Shown in pieces: positions 33,236 through 43,147 of a DNA stretch of 64,000 bases. Where the stretch lies: contig JAACJP010000013.1 of the NCBI GenBank assembly GCA_013368375.1, positions 806,001 to 870,000 of the forward strand. Reading direction: 5' to 3'. Origin of the DNA: Tricholomella constricta (lineage: Eukaryota; Basidiomycota; Agaricomycetes; Agaricales; Lyophyllaceae). A program made the position numbers and the translations under genes. Numbering within the stretch: position 1 is the first letter of the stretch; the number at the start of each line of letters is the position of its first letter. Under the pieces are notes generated by a model. The model had not been told where the DNA came from. It made no database searches and saw only the letters and a list, made by a program, of their open reading frames with translations.

Positions 33236-35215
33236 ATGTCGTCCTTCAATCTCGATATCGCGGCCCCCGCCTCCGTTGACCCTAGCACGATTTTGCGCGA
33301 TTCCGAGTTGGCGCAGCTGTCCGTCGAAGATCGGGCGCGTGTGGCGTTCCTTGGCGTACCCCGACCCGTTTCCCCGACGTCCTCTCTTCCTGGGATCGTC
33401 ACACTTGTCGATGGGAGTGTCGGGGCGGTCCCCGAATCTTCTCCCGCACCTCCCTCAATTCCCGATCATCGGCTGGTCATCCGTCTGCCGGTTCGATCTC
33501 GACAGATCCGGCGTCCTCGTTCCTCCACTCCAGAGGTTGAGTTCGAACCGGCCAGCGATCCTGTGTCACGTCCGGCGGCGACTTCGTTGTCCTGGGGGTC
33601 CCTTTTGACGGATGAGCTGTTGGCGGAGATCCTGCGTACCGCTGTGCGGGTTCCCCCTTCCTTGGCGTGGTGTGAGACGCATGCACCGGTAAGTGTTGCC
33701 CTTTTTCTGCGATCGATTGTTGATTCCATTTTGGGGTCTTCGTTAGTGTGATCGTTGTCGGGAGCGTCGGCTGTCCTGTCGATTTCAGGAGGTCCGTCTT
33801 CGCGGGACCCTGCCCTGTGTCGACTGCCGTGCGGCACACTCCCTGTGTTCGCTTTCGTTGGAGCATGGCCTAGAAGTGGCCGCTAGGCAGTTGGGGATTC
33901 CCTTGGCGTGGTTGCGCTCTCGTGCGGAAGGCTTTGCTTTCTCTCGCACTGGCGTCGCGATGTCCTTTACCAGTATCCGTCGCGCCTTGCGTTTACCGCT
34001 CCCCCCTCCTCTTCCCGTTGTTTCCACATCCCCTGAAGGGTCCGGTGCTGTTCCTCCTCCTCGTGCTCCCCCGCCTCGCGCCTTTTTTCGCGGTACGCGA
34101 GGCCAGGGTCGAAAGTCTGTGCCTGTTGGCCGTAGGGGTGCGCGCTTGTCCGTTCAGGAGGTGCGCTCTTCGCCTATCCCTGGCCCTTCTCCCTCCTCCT
34201 CCCGCGATAGTTCGGTTTCGCTTGTCCCCGTTCGTCGTTATGGGCCCATTGTGCGCACCGAGTCTCCGGATTCCCCCATCGCCGGCCCTTCGGAGCCTCT
34301 CTTTTTAAAAGGGTCATCCTCCTCAGGCTCTTCTTCACCCGTTTTGCCCTCTTCCCCCCCCGCCATGTTGATTTCGACCCCCCCTGCTGCTCCGGTTCCC
34401 TCCCCTCCCTCGTCTGAGGAATACCTCCGTCTTCAACGTCTCTATGACCAGGAGGTCGCGCGCGCGCAGGCCCTCTCTGTTCAAGTCGAGCTTCTCCGGG
34501 TCGAGGGTCAACGTGCCAAGTCCCATCTTCGTGGCGTATTGGCCGACTTCACCGATGAATGTGAGCGTTTCCTTCATCTGCAGGCGCAGACTTCGGAGGT
34601 CGTAGACGTCGATCGTGACGCGGAGGTTGAGGATCTTCGGATGGAGGTGTCGGTTCTTCAGGATGAGGTTGCTGGTTTGCAGGGGCACGTTGTCCACCTT
34701 CAGGAGGTTAGGGATCATTGGCGTGGTCACGCCTTGGACCTCCGTACTCGCGTTGACGGTGAGTTTCGATTCCCTTCATTTTCTCCTTCTTGTTTCTAAG
34801 ACTTTTCGTAGCCCTCGACCTTGCGCGTACCGCCTTCGCGTCCGATATGTATATCGCGGATGGTGCTTTGCGTCGCGCCCTCGTCGAGTTGGAGGCGTCG
34901 CCAGTCCGAAGTATCATCGATGGCGCCCACAAGATTCTTGAGCGGCACTCGCTCCTGGAGCTGTTCCGCCCCCCCGTCGATCCCGAGTCGCCGTTCCCCG
35001 CGTTCGAGCATTTCCTTGCTCTTCATCGCCCTTCTCTTACTCGCGAAGGTGCCTTGGCGGAGTTCGTATCTCAGTCTCAGTTGATCGCCGACGACGAGCA
35101 GGACATTGCGTCGATGCGTCCCCTGGAGATAGGGTTGGTTGGGGAGGTGGGGGGTGATCGTGAGGGCGGTTCTTCTTCCAGTGCGGGTCCCTCTAAGCGT
35201 CGTCGCATCGAGTAG
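33236..35215 (+). CDS. Antisense, intron-containing gene of element B with a Zn2Cys6-like cluster
   Basis: Three exons (33236-33688, 33747-34758, 34812-35215) join in phase to 622 residues, on the strand opposite to gag-pol. Both introns (58 and 53 nt) have clean GT-AG borders. Across the first junction the protein reads CDRCRERRLSC and, 12 residues later, CVDCRAAHSLC. This is CX2CX6CX12CX2CX6C, the spacing of the fungal Zn(II)2Cys6 DNA-binding cluster, though without the usual basic run after it. Disordered Ser/Pro-rich stretches, a Leu-rich segment with coiled-coil character (about residues 400-520) and a basic end (KRRRIE) follow. Function is unknown; DNA or RNA binding and nuclear location are guesses. 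The stop is followed by T-rich sequence (35250-35278). The plus-strand LTR upstream could act as promoter. Confidence 0.75.
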
Positions 35216-35434
35216 TCGGTCCCTTCTGCAGCGTCTTGGCCTGCGTTTATTTTTTTTTTAATTTTTTTTTTTTTTTTTGCTGAATATTTACAGTCCGGAG
35301 TTCGTTCGTTTGTTTTTTCTTTGTGTGATATTGTTGCGCTGGTGGTTGAATACGTATAGTAGAGTTTAGTCTTGGGAAAATTTGCATAATTTTCATGATG
35401 TGTTGGTGTGCGTGAGTGTTCGTCGAGTGTCTTT

Positions 35435-38400
35435 TTAGATTGTGGGGTCCCGTGGTTTTCTTGGGAATAGTCGGTGGAATTTAAGGGCCATGTCCTTTGC
35501 TCCTTCTATATTCTCCGCTGGTTCCCAGGTATCGTCTTCGGGGCCGTACCCTTCCCATCGTACCAAGTAGAGGACGTGTTTCCCTCGTGTTCGGGAATCC
35601 AGGATCTGTCCCACTTCGTAGTGTTCTTCGCCCTCGACTTCGATCGTCTGCGGAGGTGGTTTTGATCGTCCGGGGAAATTCTCGTGCTCGTGCTTCTCGA
35701 GCAACTTGACGTGGAAGACATTGTGAATCCCTTTCAGTGTCGGAGGTAGTTCCAGACGATACGCGTGGCTGGAGATCTTCTGCAGGATTTTGAAGGGGCC
35801 CAGTCTCCGGTGGTCCAGCTTTTTGGAGGGGCGTTTCGTTTTGATGTTCCGGCAGTCGAGCCATACTTCCGTTCCTACGGCCCAGTCTGGTGTAGGGTCC
35901 CGTTTCTTATCTGCAAATCGTTTGTAAGCTTCATTTGCGATCTCTATTTCTTTGCGGAGGTAGTCCTGGAGGGTCCGGAGGTCTACGGCTACCTCCTGGG
36001 CTTCTTTCGCCGGTATATCTTTTATAGAGATTGTCAAGCGGGGGTGATAGCCCTTGTTCGCGAAGAAAGGGGAAACTCCCGTGGTCGAATGGGTCGTATT
36101 GTTGTACGTGAATTCCGCCAGAGGGAGCTGAATTCGCCAGTTGGTCTGGAGATAGTTCACGTACATCCGGAGGTATTGTTCCAGTGTCTGATTTACTCGT
36201 TCCGTCTGGCCGTCGGTCTCCGGGTGATACGCGGTCGAGAGGTTTGATTTGATGTCCAGGGCTTTACATAGCGAGCTCCAGAAACGGGAGACGAAGAGGG
36301 TGCCTCTGTCCGATATGATGTCGTCGGGCAGTCCGTGCTTGGAGAAGACATGTTCCAAGAATAATTGAGCGAGTTCCTTTGCTGTGTCCGTTGTGTGACA
36401 GGGTATGAAGATGCCCTGCTTGGTGAGGCGGCATACTACGACTAGTATGGCGTCGTACCCATCCGATTCCGGTAATTCTACAATGTGGTCCATGGATATG
36501 GAGGCCCACGCCCTTCGTCCAATCTGGAGTGGTTTCAATAGTCCGTATGGGCTATGGCGTGGGACCTTCGCTCTTTTACAGGTATAACAGCTTCGGACGT
36601 ATCGAGTGACCTCCTTCCTTAATCCGGGCCAGAAATAAGTCCTCATGATGAGTTGTGTGGTCTTTCTGATCCCTGGATGTCCGCGCAGTTTGTGGTCGTG
36701 ATGTTGCTGTAGGATGTCGAGGCGTAATCTGGAATGGTCCGGTACGTAGATTCTTCCGTCGCGAAAGAGTAGTTTGCCATCCTCGGATAGGGAGAACGCG
36801 GAGGTCTCATCTCCGGGTTTGGGTGCGTGTCTCTCGAAGAATTCGTCTCGGGGTGTGTTCCGGATGTTGTTTAGTAGGAGCTCCTCGTTCAGTATTAGGG
36901 CCGCGTTCAATCGTTCGGGAGGTATGATGATGCGGTTGTTGAACGAATTATGATCCTGTTCGAACCCTTTCTTGGGATACACGTCTGGCCGTCGCGTGAG
37001 GGCATCTGGTTTCGCTCCTAATCTTCCGGGTCTGTAGTTTATTTGGAAGTCGAAGTTCGCCAGGCATTCCGACCATCGTGCTTGTCTGCGACTGAGTTGC
37101 TTGGTCGTAGAGAAATACTGTAGGTTATTGTGGTCGGAGTACACTTGAATGCGGTGGGGAGATCCCTCTAGGTAGGCCCTCCATTGCTTAAACGCTTCCA
37201 CGATTGCTAGGAGCTCCTTATCATAGATGTCGTAGTTGAGCTCCGCGTCTATCATAGTTCTCGCGTAGAAGGCGACAGGACGTAAGTCTTGTGATGTCTC
37301 GTCAAATTGGGAGATGATCCCCGCTATGGCGAAGTCGGAAGCGTCGCACTCTAATATCACCGGTAGTTGAGGATCGAAGTGTCGTAGGATGGGTGCGGAG
37401 GAGAATGCTTTCTTCAATAGTTCGAAGACTCCTTCGCATTCGGAATCCCATTTCCAGGTTGTGTCCTTTTGCGTGAGTTTGTTTAACCTCTTCGTTATGC
37501 CCGAGTAATTGTCGATAAACCGCCGATAGAAGTTTGCAAAGCCTAGGAAAGATTGGAGTTCCTTGACCTTCGTCGGTCTAGGCCACTTCCGGATCGCGTC
37601 GACTTTTCCTGGATCCATCTTTACTCCGCCGGGGGATACAATGACGCCTAGGTATTCGATCTCCGTAGTGTGAAACGTGCATTTCTCCGGTTTCGCATGA
37701 AGGTTGTGTTTCCGGAGCCTCTCGAGGACCTTCCGAACGTGTCCGTGATGTTCCTCTAAGGTCTCCGAGAAAACCAGAATGTCGTCGAGGTAGATCACTA
37801 CGAACACGTCGTTCATGTCGTGGAAGATGTCGTTCATGAAGTGTTGGAATGTCGCGGGTGAGTTTGTCATGCCGAAAGGCATTACCAGGTATTCGAAAAG
37901 TCCATAACGAGTGCGGAAGGCTGTCTTCCATTCGTGTCCCGGAGCTATGCGGACGTTGTTGTAGCCCACTCGGAGGTCGATCTTCGAGTATACTTTCGCT
38001 TTTTGAAGTCGGTCTATGAGGTCTCCGATCAGAGGTAGAGGGTAACGGTTCTTCTTGGTGATCCGATTTAATCCTCTATAGTCCACGCATAGCCGGAGTG
38101 ATCCGTCCTTCTTCTTTGCGAATAGTACCGGAGCTCCCGCTGACGAACTCGAAGGTCGGATGAACCCTTTTCCGAGCATCTCGTCGATGTAATCCTTCAA
38201 TGCTTTCAACTCCAGTTCGGACATGTTGTATATCTTTCCGAAGGGAGGGGTAGTGTTTTCGTCGAGTTCCACTGTGTGATCGTAGGGTCGGTGTGGGGGG
38301 ATGGTTTTCGCTTCGCCCGCTGAGAATACGTCTTCGAAGTCCCTGTACTCCGGAGGTACGACTTCCTCGAAGATTTCCCTTTCTGTCTTTGGTTGCTTGG

Positions 38401-39940
38401 GTTCATCGTCGGAGGTGTTATTGGCATGGAGGTGTTCTTCCTTTTCGGTGGGGGAGATGTGTAGTTGGAACGCTGTGGCTCCGTCCCTGATGAGGTTCGC
38501 GAATGGCGCCGCTCCGATCAGGCGGATGTTTTGTGTTTCGACATCTTCTTCTCCCTCTCCGGTTTCGTCTTCGGCCTCCGTTTCCGGGTTGGTTTCCTCT
38601 TCTTCCTGTATTTCTGTCGTTGGGGACGTTGCGGATTTCCGTTTGGGGTGGGGTTTGAATTTGGACCTCGGAACGTTTGGAGGGAAGTAGTTCGGTGGGG
38701 GTGGTTTTCGGGTGCGTTTCCGTCCCGTTATCTCCTCTGGTGACTCGGTTGTCGGTGTTGGTACTTCCTCTTGGGGTTCGTTGGTGTTTGGGCGAGTGTC
38801 TTCCTCCTTCATGTTATCGCTGGAGGTGTCGTTCTGATCGTTGTCGTCGTCCAGGAGGTCCCTGAGGAGGGGTTGTTTTTCCGAAAGGGGGTTGGCTGGT
38901 TTCGGAGCTTCGACGTCTTCCTCCTCCTCAAGGGTCACGGTTCTCCATTGCGTCTTCTGGGAAAGCGATATCGCGGCTAGTCCTGCCCCTTGTTCCATGG
39001 TCATGGACATTTCCCGCCAGTCGATGTCCGGATTTGCTTCCCGTAACCAAGGTAATCCGAGCACTAGTGGCGTGGCCGGGTGTAACTGTGTTATGAGGAG
39101 GTCGACCTTATACTCTAGTCCGTTCTCAAGTTTGATTGTTTCGGGACTATGGTGTGAAATGGCTCCACCTCCGCTGGGGTTTCCGTCGAACAGTTGTAGG
39201 GTCATGGGGCTGGCGAGAGGTTCCGGTTTCGTACACGAGGATTGTGCTATGAAATTTCCCGCCGCTCCACTATCGATAAGTGCCCGTAGTCGCGTTGAGG
39301 ATCCTTCTAACTGTACTTCGATCGTGAAGGAGCGAGCTGACCGCGAGGGTAAGCGTTGATCTCCTGTGCCTGTTGTCGTTGGGACGACTTCCTTTTTCCT
39401 TCGGAGGTCCGGTAGTGATCCTTCAATTTTGCCGTTTGACCCCCTTCGTAGCGTGATGCAGAGGTCTTTCCAGTTTATTCGGGGGTTGACCTCCTTCAAC
39501 CATGATAGTCCCAACACTATCGCAGCTGTCTCGTGGAGTTTCGTAAGGAGGAACCTTATCCTCTGCGTGGTGCCGTCACTGAATTTGACGTCGTTGGTGG
39601 TATAGTGTGTGATTTTGCCCGATGCGGAGAGTTCTCCATCAAATAGGCAAAGGTTTATTGGGGGTTTGAGCTCCTCAAGGTGGAGCCCGCGTGATGTCGC
39701 CATGTCGGAGTCCATGAAGTTGTCGGTAGCTCCGCTGTCGATAAGCGTATTTTCGGGTTTTTCTCCTCCTCCGTTTGGCGTGAGGTGTATTAAGAATGCC
39801 AGGGACGAGTGGGAGGAGAGTGTTACAGTGCGGGTGTCCGTTGTCGATAGTGCCGTTGCGCGTAGTTTAGTGTCAAGGCCCGGTTTCAGCTCTTCGCGAT
39901 TCAGAGCCCGGGTAAGTCCTGAATCGCCCCCGCGTTTCCC
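35435..39940 (-). CDS. Element B Pol: two proteases, RT, RNase H, integrase, chromodomain
   Basis: The frame runs from inside the gag end (shift site 39940) to the stop at 35435; its first internal Met is at 39715. Domains in order: aspartic protease 1 (TLIDSGATDNF, later IVLGLSWL); protease 2 (ALIDSGAAGNF near 39270, later LVLGLPWL); an acidic Pro-rich spacer; RT (LFAKKKDGSLRLCVDYR, FGMTNSPATFQ, catalytic YLDD); RNase H (LECDASDFAIAGIISQ); integrase (HPGIRKTTQL with CYTCKRAK zinc finger, then D-D-E core including TAYHPETDGQTERVNQTLE); and a chromodomain (VGQILDSRTRGKHVLYLVRW, DDTWEPAENI). It copies element RNA to DNA and integrates it; the chromodomain directs insertion to marked chromatin. 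The doubled protease is unusual. No disabling change is visible. Confidence 0.95.
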   Translation of the reverse strand, partial: GKRGGDSGLTRALNREELKPGLDTKLRATALSTTDTRTVTLSSHSSLAFLIHLTPNGGGEKPENTLIDSGATDNFMDSDMATSRGLHLEELKPPINLCLFDGELSASGKITHYTTNDVKFSDGTTQRIRFLLTKLHETAAIVLGLSWLKEVNPRINWKDLCITLRRGSNGKIEGSLPDLRRKKEVVPTTTGTGDQRLPSRSARSFTIEVQLEGSSTRLRALIDSGAAGNFIAQSSCTKPEPLASPMTLQLFDGNPSGGGAISHHSPETIKLENGLEYKVDLLITQLHPATPLVLGLPWLREANPDIDWREMSMTMEQGAGLAAISLSQKTQWRTVTLEEEEDVEAPKPANPLSEKQPLLRDLLDDDNDQNDTSSDNMKEEDTRPNTNEPQEEVPTPTTESPEEITGRKRTRKPPPPNYFPPNVPRSKFKPHPKRKSATSPTTEIQEEEETNPETEAEDETGEGEEDVETQNIRLIGAAPFANLIRDGATAFQLHISPTEKEEHLHANNTSDDEPKQPKTEREIFEEVVPPEYRDFEDVFSAGEAKTIPPHRPYDHTVELDENTTPPFGKIYNMSELELKALKDYIDEMLGKGFIRPSSSSAGAPVLFAKKKDGSLRLCVDYRGLNRITKKNRYPLPLIGDLIDRLQKAKVYSKIDLRVGYNNVRIAPGHEWKTAFRTRYGLFEYLVMPFGMTNSPATFQHFMNDIFHDMNDVFVVIYLDDILVFSETLEEHHGHVRKVLERLRKHNLHAKPEKCTFHTTEIEYLGVIVSPGGVKMDPGKVDAIRKWPRPTKVKELQSFLGFANFYRRFIDNYSGITKRLNKLTQKDTTWKWDSECEGVFELLKKAFSSAPILRHFDPQLPVILECDASDFAIAGIISQFDETSQDLRPVAFYARTMIDAELNYDIYDKELLAIVEAFKQWRAYLEGSPHRIQVYSDHNNLQYFSTTKQLSRRQARWSECLANFDFQINYRPGRLGAKPDALTRRPDVYPKKGFEQDHNSFNNRIIIPPERLNAALILNEELLLNNIRNTPRDEFFERHAPKPGDETSAFSLSEDGKLLFRDGRIYVPDHSRLRLDILQQHHDHKLRGHPGIRKTTQLIMRTYFWPGLRKEVTRYVRSCYTCKRAKVPRHSPYGLLKPLQIGRRAWASISMDHIVELPESDGYDAILVVVCRLTKQGIFIPCHTTDTAKELAQLFLEHVFSKHGLPDDIISDRGTLFVSRFWSSLCKALDIKSNLSTAYHPETDGQTERVNQTLEQYLRMYVNYLQTNWRIQLPLAEFTYNNTTHSTTGVSPFFANKGYHPRLTISIKDIPAKEAQEVAVDLRTLQDYLRKEIEIANEAYKRFADKKRDPTPDWAVGTEVWLDCRNIKTKRPSKKLDHRRLGPFKILQKISSHAYRLELPPTLKGIHNVFHVKLLEKHEHENFPGRSKPPPQTIEVEGEEHYEVGQILDSRTRGKHVLYLVRWEGYGPEDDTWEPAENIEGAKDMALKFHRLFPRKPRDPTI
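39896..39940 (-). promoter_or_regulatory. Probable -1 ribosomal frameshift signal between gag and pol of B
   Basis: On the minus strand the heptamer G GGA AAC (39940-39934) is in the right phase of the gag frame for a -1 slip, and pol lies in the -1 frame. Six nucleotides downstream a perfect 9-bp stem forms: GCGATTCAG (39927-39919) pairs with CTGAATCGC (39904-39896), with a 14-nt loop. The loop word CCCGG could also pair with a downstream CCGGG, making a pseudoknot. The gag stop codon lies in the stem. Confidence 0.75.
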
Positions 39941-42765
39941 TCTTCTGTCTTGTGATGGAATTCGAAGATGTCGTCGCCGATGAGGTAGGTGGCTCTGCCC
40001 ATGGCGTTTGCTGTTGGGCAGTCGCGCATCCAGTGTTCCAGGTCACCGCATAGGATGCAGGCCTTGTCTCGAATTCGTTGTTGCTTTACGTCTTCATCGA
40101 TCTTCACCCAGGGGCGCGTTGACTTCTTGAATCCGAAGTTGTTGGCTTGTAGTGCCTCTTCGTCATCCCATGCGATTTCTTGGTCTTGCGCCTTACCTTC
40201 TTTACCTGAGTCCGGGTCCTGATCGTGACTTTCGGCGTTCAAGCGTGCGTTCCTGTTCCCCTGAGCCGTTTGCGGCGTCGTGCGGCTTGCGGGTCCGGCC
40301 GAAGGTCCCATCGGAGGTCGTGCGGAGGTGTTGGAGGTGTTCGCATTATTCGCCCAGAGGGGTTTGTAGGACTCTGGATTTTCTATGCGATGTTCCCAGT
40401 ACCTCCGGTCGATTTGGGTGACCAGATCTCGGTAACCTTCGTAGGTTTCGGGGCTTGGTGCGATGGCCAGGACGTTAAGGATTCGTTGGGGGAGCGCTTT
40501 CCGGAGTGTGAACTGTAGTGCTACCCAGTTCCAGCCTGTTTCGTACGCTTCTTGTTCGAACTTGATGATGAATGCTGTGAACTTTTCCCATTCCTTCATT
40601 TTCAGTCGCGAAATGTTGTTCTCGGCTTCCACTCTCGAGTTCGGTATTCCGAAGCGTGATCCTAATTCGTGTACGAATCCTTCCCAATTCGTGAACATTG
40701 GGTGTTGGGGGTTGTACGTGAGTTGCAGCCGAAAGTAGTCCATAGCTCCGTCCTTTAAGTAGGAGCTCGCGAATGACACCTTCAGGTGATCCTGTTCGTA
40801 GGTGATCGCCTTGGCTTGAAACGTTACTAGGCATTCCGTGACGAAGGTTTTCCATCTCCTCGGTTCTTTTCCAGTGAAGGGGTCCGGTTTCCTGATGTCG
40901 ATTTTCGATTCCAGGTTTAGGAGGTGTCGGTACTGTTCCGGGGTCAGGTTTTGGTTTGGGCCTAAGAGCTGTTGCGGTGGAGGTGGGGGTCGTTGAGGGT
41001 TTGCGAATTGGCCTCCTCCCGGATTTCCGGGTGGGCCTCCTCCTCCTCCTCCTCCGTGGCCTCCTCCTCCCCCTCCGGGACCTCCGGGGCCTCCCGGGCC
41101 TCCTGGTCCTTGTGGTGGTCCGTATCCTCCGTGACCTCCCCCTCCTCCAGGACTTCCTGTTCCTCCGGGGCCGTTTCCCCAATAACCTCCTCCTCCCCCT
41201 CCTGGTCCTCCGGGGCCGTTTCCCCATTGAGTTCCTCTCGGGGTAGGTGGTCCCGAAGATCCCGGAGGTGGTTGGGGCTGTGGAGGTGGTCCGTTGTACT
41301 GGGGGTTCGGTCGTCCGCCAGGTATGGGTGGGGCTGGTCCGGGGTTGTATCCAGTTCTGTATTGTTCGAACTGGGGGAATTGTTGTTGGGTCCCTTGCCT
41401 TCCGTCGAGGATGTTTACGTTTTGACCGGGGCCGGGGTCCGCTCCGATTCCACGTCGTTCTCTTGGGGAGATTGGGCGTGGGCCTTGTGGTGACCTCCTG
41501 TTCTGACTTGCCAGATGAGGTGGTGATTGGCGCCAGTCTTCTCGTGCCCTAGGGGGTGCTCCCTCTCTTCTTTCCGAGTTTTCTTCGCGTAGTTCGTAGC
41601 TGTGGGCGTACGACAGTGGCGTTGGGATTCCCCGTTCCGACGGAGGTAGGGGAATGTTCTCAGGTTCCCTCGGAGGTACTCCTTCTTGGTTTGCGAAGGT
41701 CCCCTGTGGGCCCTGAAAACCCGAATTTGGCCTGGAAAACGGTCCTTCGACAGGGGGGTTCTCTTCGGGGATTCTTTGTAAGTTGTGGGCTCCCCAGAAC
41801 CCGAACGTCGGAGCTCTTCGAGCGTCTGCCCCTGGTGTGACGGTGGGTTCGAACCCTTCTTGGCTGGGGGGAGCGTTCCCTTGGTTCATCCTCCTGAGTA
41901 GAGCCGAAGCTGTCTGCGTATTGACCGTGCTTGTCGCTCGTGGAGGTTCTTCGAATCTAGTTTCGATTCTGGAGGGAACGGGTTCCTGAATTGGCATGTG
42001 GAAGGAACGTCCCGCGCTTTGGGGGTCGGAGAATCTTCTTCCCTCGTTGGACGTCTGGATTTCTCCAGCCAGAGCGCGTAACCTTCTTTCGTTTCCCCCC
42101 ATTTGTAGCAACACCGTCAGTTGTGGGGGTAATCGATGGGCTTCGTGCAGTTGCATGGTCGACAACACGAGGTTGGCCCATTGTTCCGGTGTTCGGGGTT
42201 GATGATCCATCCCCATGGTTTCGACTAGGAGCTCGTGCGCTTGTCGTGAAAACTCTTCCCGCGTCATGCGGAGTTCGTAGAGTATCCTTTCGTGGTCTGA
42301 ACCGTGTAGGAAGGGGTTTTGTTGACGAGCGAAGTGTCCCTGTCCCTCCTCCCGAGCCCTATCCCTCCTCTGGAACATCTCTGGGTGCCTCAACCTTTCG
42401 TAGTATGACCCGGGAGTCTGGTTACTTGAATGCGGAGGTCCGGAGGCCGTTGCGGATGGTGGTAAGGGGGGATAGTTGGGGGTGGCGAGTTGGTAGGACG
42501 GGTTGAATACGTTTGAGGGGGTCCGGGGTAGGGGTCGTCGAGGGTCCTGACTGGCTGAGGAAAAATCCCCCTCGTGTTGGCCTGGTTGGAAAATGTTGTG
42601 TTCCAGCCTGGACCTGTTGGTTCCGAAGGTCCCTTGCATCATGTGTCCTGTTGAGGCAGGGGAGGTTTCGAAAGGTGGTGGTGAAGGTCTTCTTTGTGTG
42701 AAAGAGGGACCTTCGAAGTTTTGATAGCGGACTGTGGTGTTGGGCTCCACTATCGTCGAGGACAT
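39901..42765 (-). CDS. Element B Gag
   Basis: 954 residues from the ATG at 42765, 30 nt inside the 5' LTR border. The N-terminal half is Pro/Arg/Gln-rich and disordered. Residues ~480-590 are a striking Gly/Pro tract (GGPGGPGGPGGG type). A gypsy capsid domain follows (KPDPFTGKEPRRWKTFV through DRRYWEHR, about residues 620-790), and then a CCHC zinc knuckle, CILCGDLEHWMRDC (CX2CX4HX4C), near the end. Gag assembles the virus-like particle in the cytoplasm and packages the RNA. The frame ends at 39901 just after the slippery heptamer. Arg-rich and Ser-rich frames on the opposite strand of the Gly tract are shadows. Confidence 0.93.
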   Translation of the reverse strand: MSSTIVEPNTTVRYQNFEGPSFTQRRPSPPPFETSPASTGHMMQGTFGTNRSRLEHNIFQPGQHEGDFSSASQDPRRPLPRTPSNVFNPSYQLATPNYPPLPPSATASGPPHSSNQTPGSYYERLRHPEMFQRRDRAREEGQGHFARQQNPFLHGSDHERILYELRMTREEFSRQAHELLVETMGMDHQPRTPEQWANLVLSTMQLHEAHRLPPQLTVLLQMGGNERRLRALAGEIQTSNEGRRFSDPQSAGRSFHMPIQEPVPSRIETRFEEPPRATSTVNTQTASALLRRMNQGNAPPSQEGFEPTVTPGADARRAPTFGFWGAHNLQRIPEENPPVEGPFSRPNSGFQGPQGTFANQEGVPPREPENIPLPPSERGIPTPLSYAHSYELREENSERREGAPPRAREDWRQSPPHLASQNRRSPQGPRPISPRERRGIGADPGPGQNVNILDGRQGTQQQFPQFEQYRTGYNPGPAPPIPGGRPNPQYNGPPPQPQPPPGSSGPPTPRGTQWGNGPGGPGGGGGGYWGNGPGGTGSPGGGGGHGGYGPPQGPGGPGGPGGPGGGGGGHGGGGGGGPPGNPGGGQFANPQRPPPPPQQLLGPNQNLTPEQYRHLLNLESKIDIRKPDPFTGKEPRRWKTFVTECLVTFQAKAITYEQDHLKVSFASSYLKDGAMDYFRLQLTYNPQHPMFTNWEGFVHELGSRFGIPNSRVEAENNISRLKMKEWEKFTAFIIKFEQEAYETGWNWVALQFTLRKALPQRILNVLAIAPSPETYEGYRDLVTQIDRRYWEHRIENPESYKPLWANNANTSNTSARPPMGPSAGPASRTTPQTAQGNRNARLNAESHDQDPDSGKEGKAQDQEIAWDDEEALQANNFGFKKSTRPWVKIDEDVKQQRIRDKACILCGDLEHWMRDCPTANAMGRATYLIGDDIFEFHHKTEEGNAGAIQDLPGL

Positions 42766-42794
42766 GTCCGGTGGGTGGGTAGACCTCGATATTA

Positions 42795-43142
42795 TGTTAG
42801 GACCTGTGTAGCACGCCGGTTACAGAGTTATTCTGGAACCACCGAAGCGGACAGGCCTGACGTCCGTCAAGGAAGACGGCCTACGAAGGAGTATTCGGAG
42901 GTCGTGAGCGTTGACGGAGGTGTTCACCGGGGCTGATTCGAACGAACGAGCTCAAGTGATACGGGTGTGAAGCCAAATAGATTGAGAGAGAGAGAGAGAA
43001 ACGAGAACGAGAATCGAGAACTAGTCTTTAACAATAGGTAATATCGAGGTAAGGAGTCTGAAAAGAAGTGGTGCCATCATATATACGGTGGACGTGCGTG
43101 GGAAAGCGTAAGTGATTGCGAGTTTTAGGGGCGGTCGTGACA
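42795..43142 (-). repeat. Element B 5' LTR (in element orientation)
   Basis: 348 bp, same as 32666-33013 by eye, followed on the plus strand by the duplicated GCGCC at 43143-43147. It drives the minus-strand genomic RNA of B. Confidence 0.96.
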
Positions 43143-43147
43143 GCGCC

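Larger units (their letters stand above)
32666..43142 (-). mobile_element. Ty3/gypsy chromovirus element B, minus orientation, inside the 5' LTR of A
   Basis: Two 348-bp LTRs (32666-33013 and 42795-43142) appear identical by eye and are flanked by GCGCC (32661-32665, 43143-43147). Gag (42765-39901) and pol (about 39940-35435) run on the minus strand, with a polypurine tract beside the left LTR. The pol order is protease-RT-RNase H-integrase-chromodomain. Between pol and the 3' LTR, on the opposite strand, lies a three-exon gene (33236-35215). All frames are open, so this copy may be active or only recently inserted. Confidence 0.97.

Noticed and set aside
40475..41227. Arg-rich 250-codon minus frame and Ser-rich plus frames
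   Set aside because: Shadows of the Gly/Pro tract of element B Gag in other frames.
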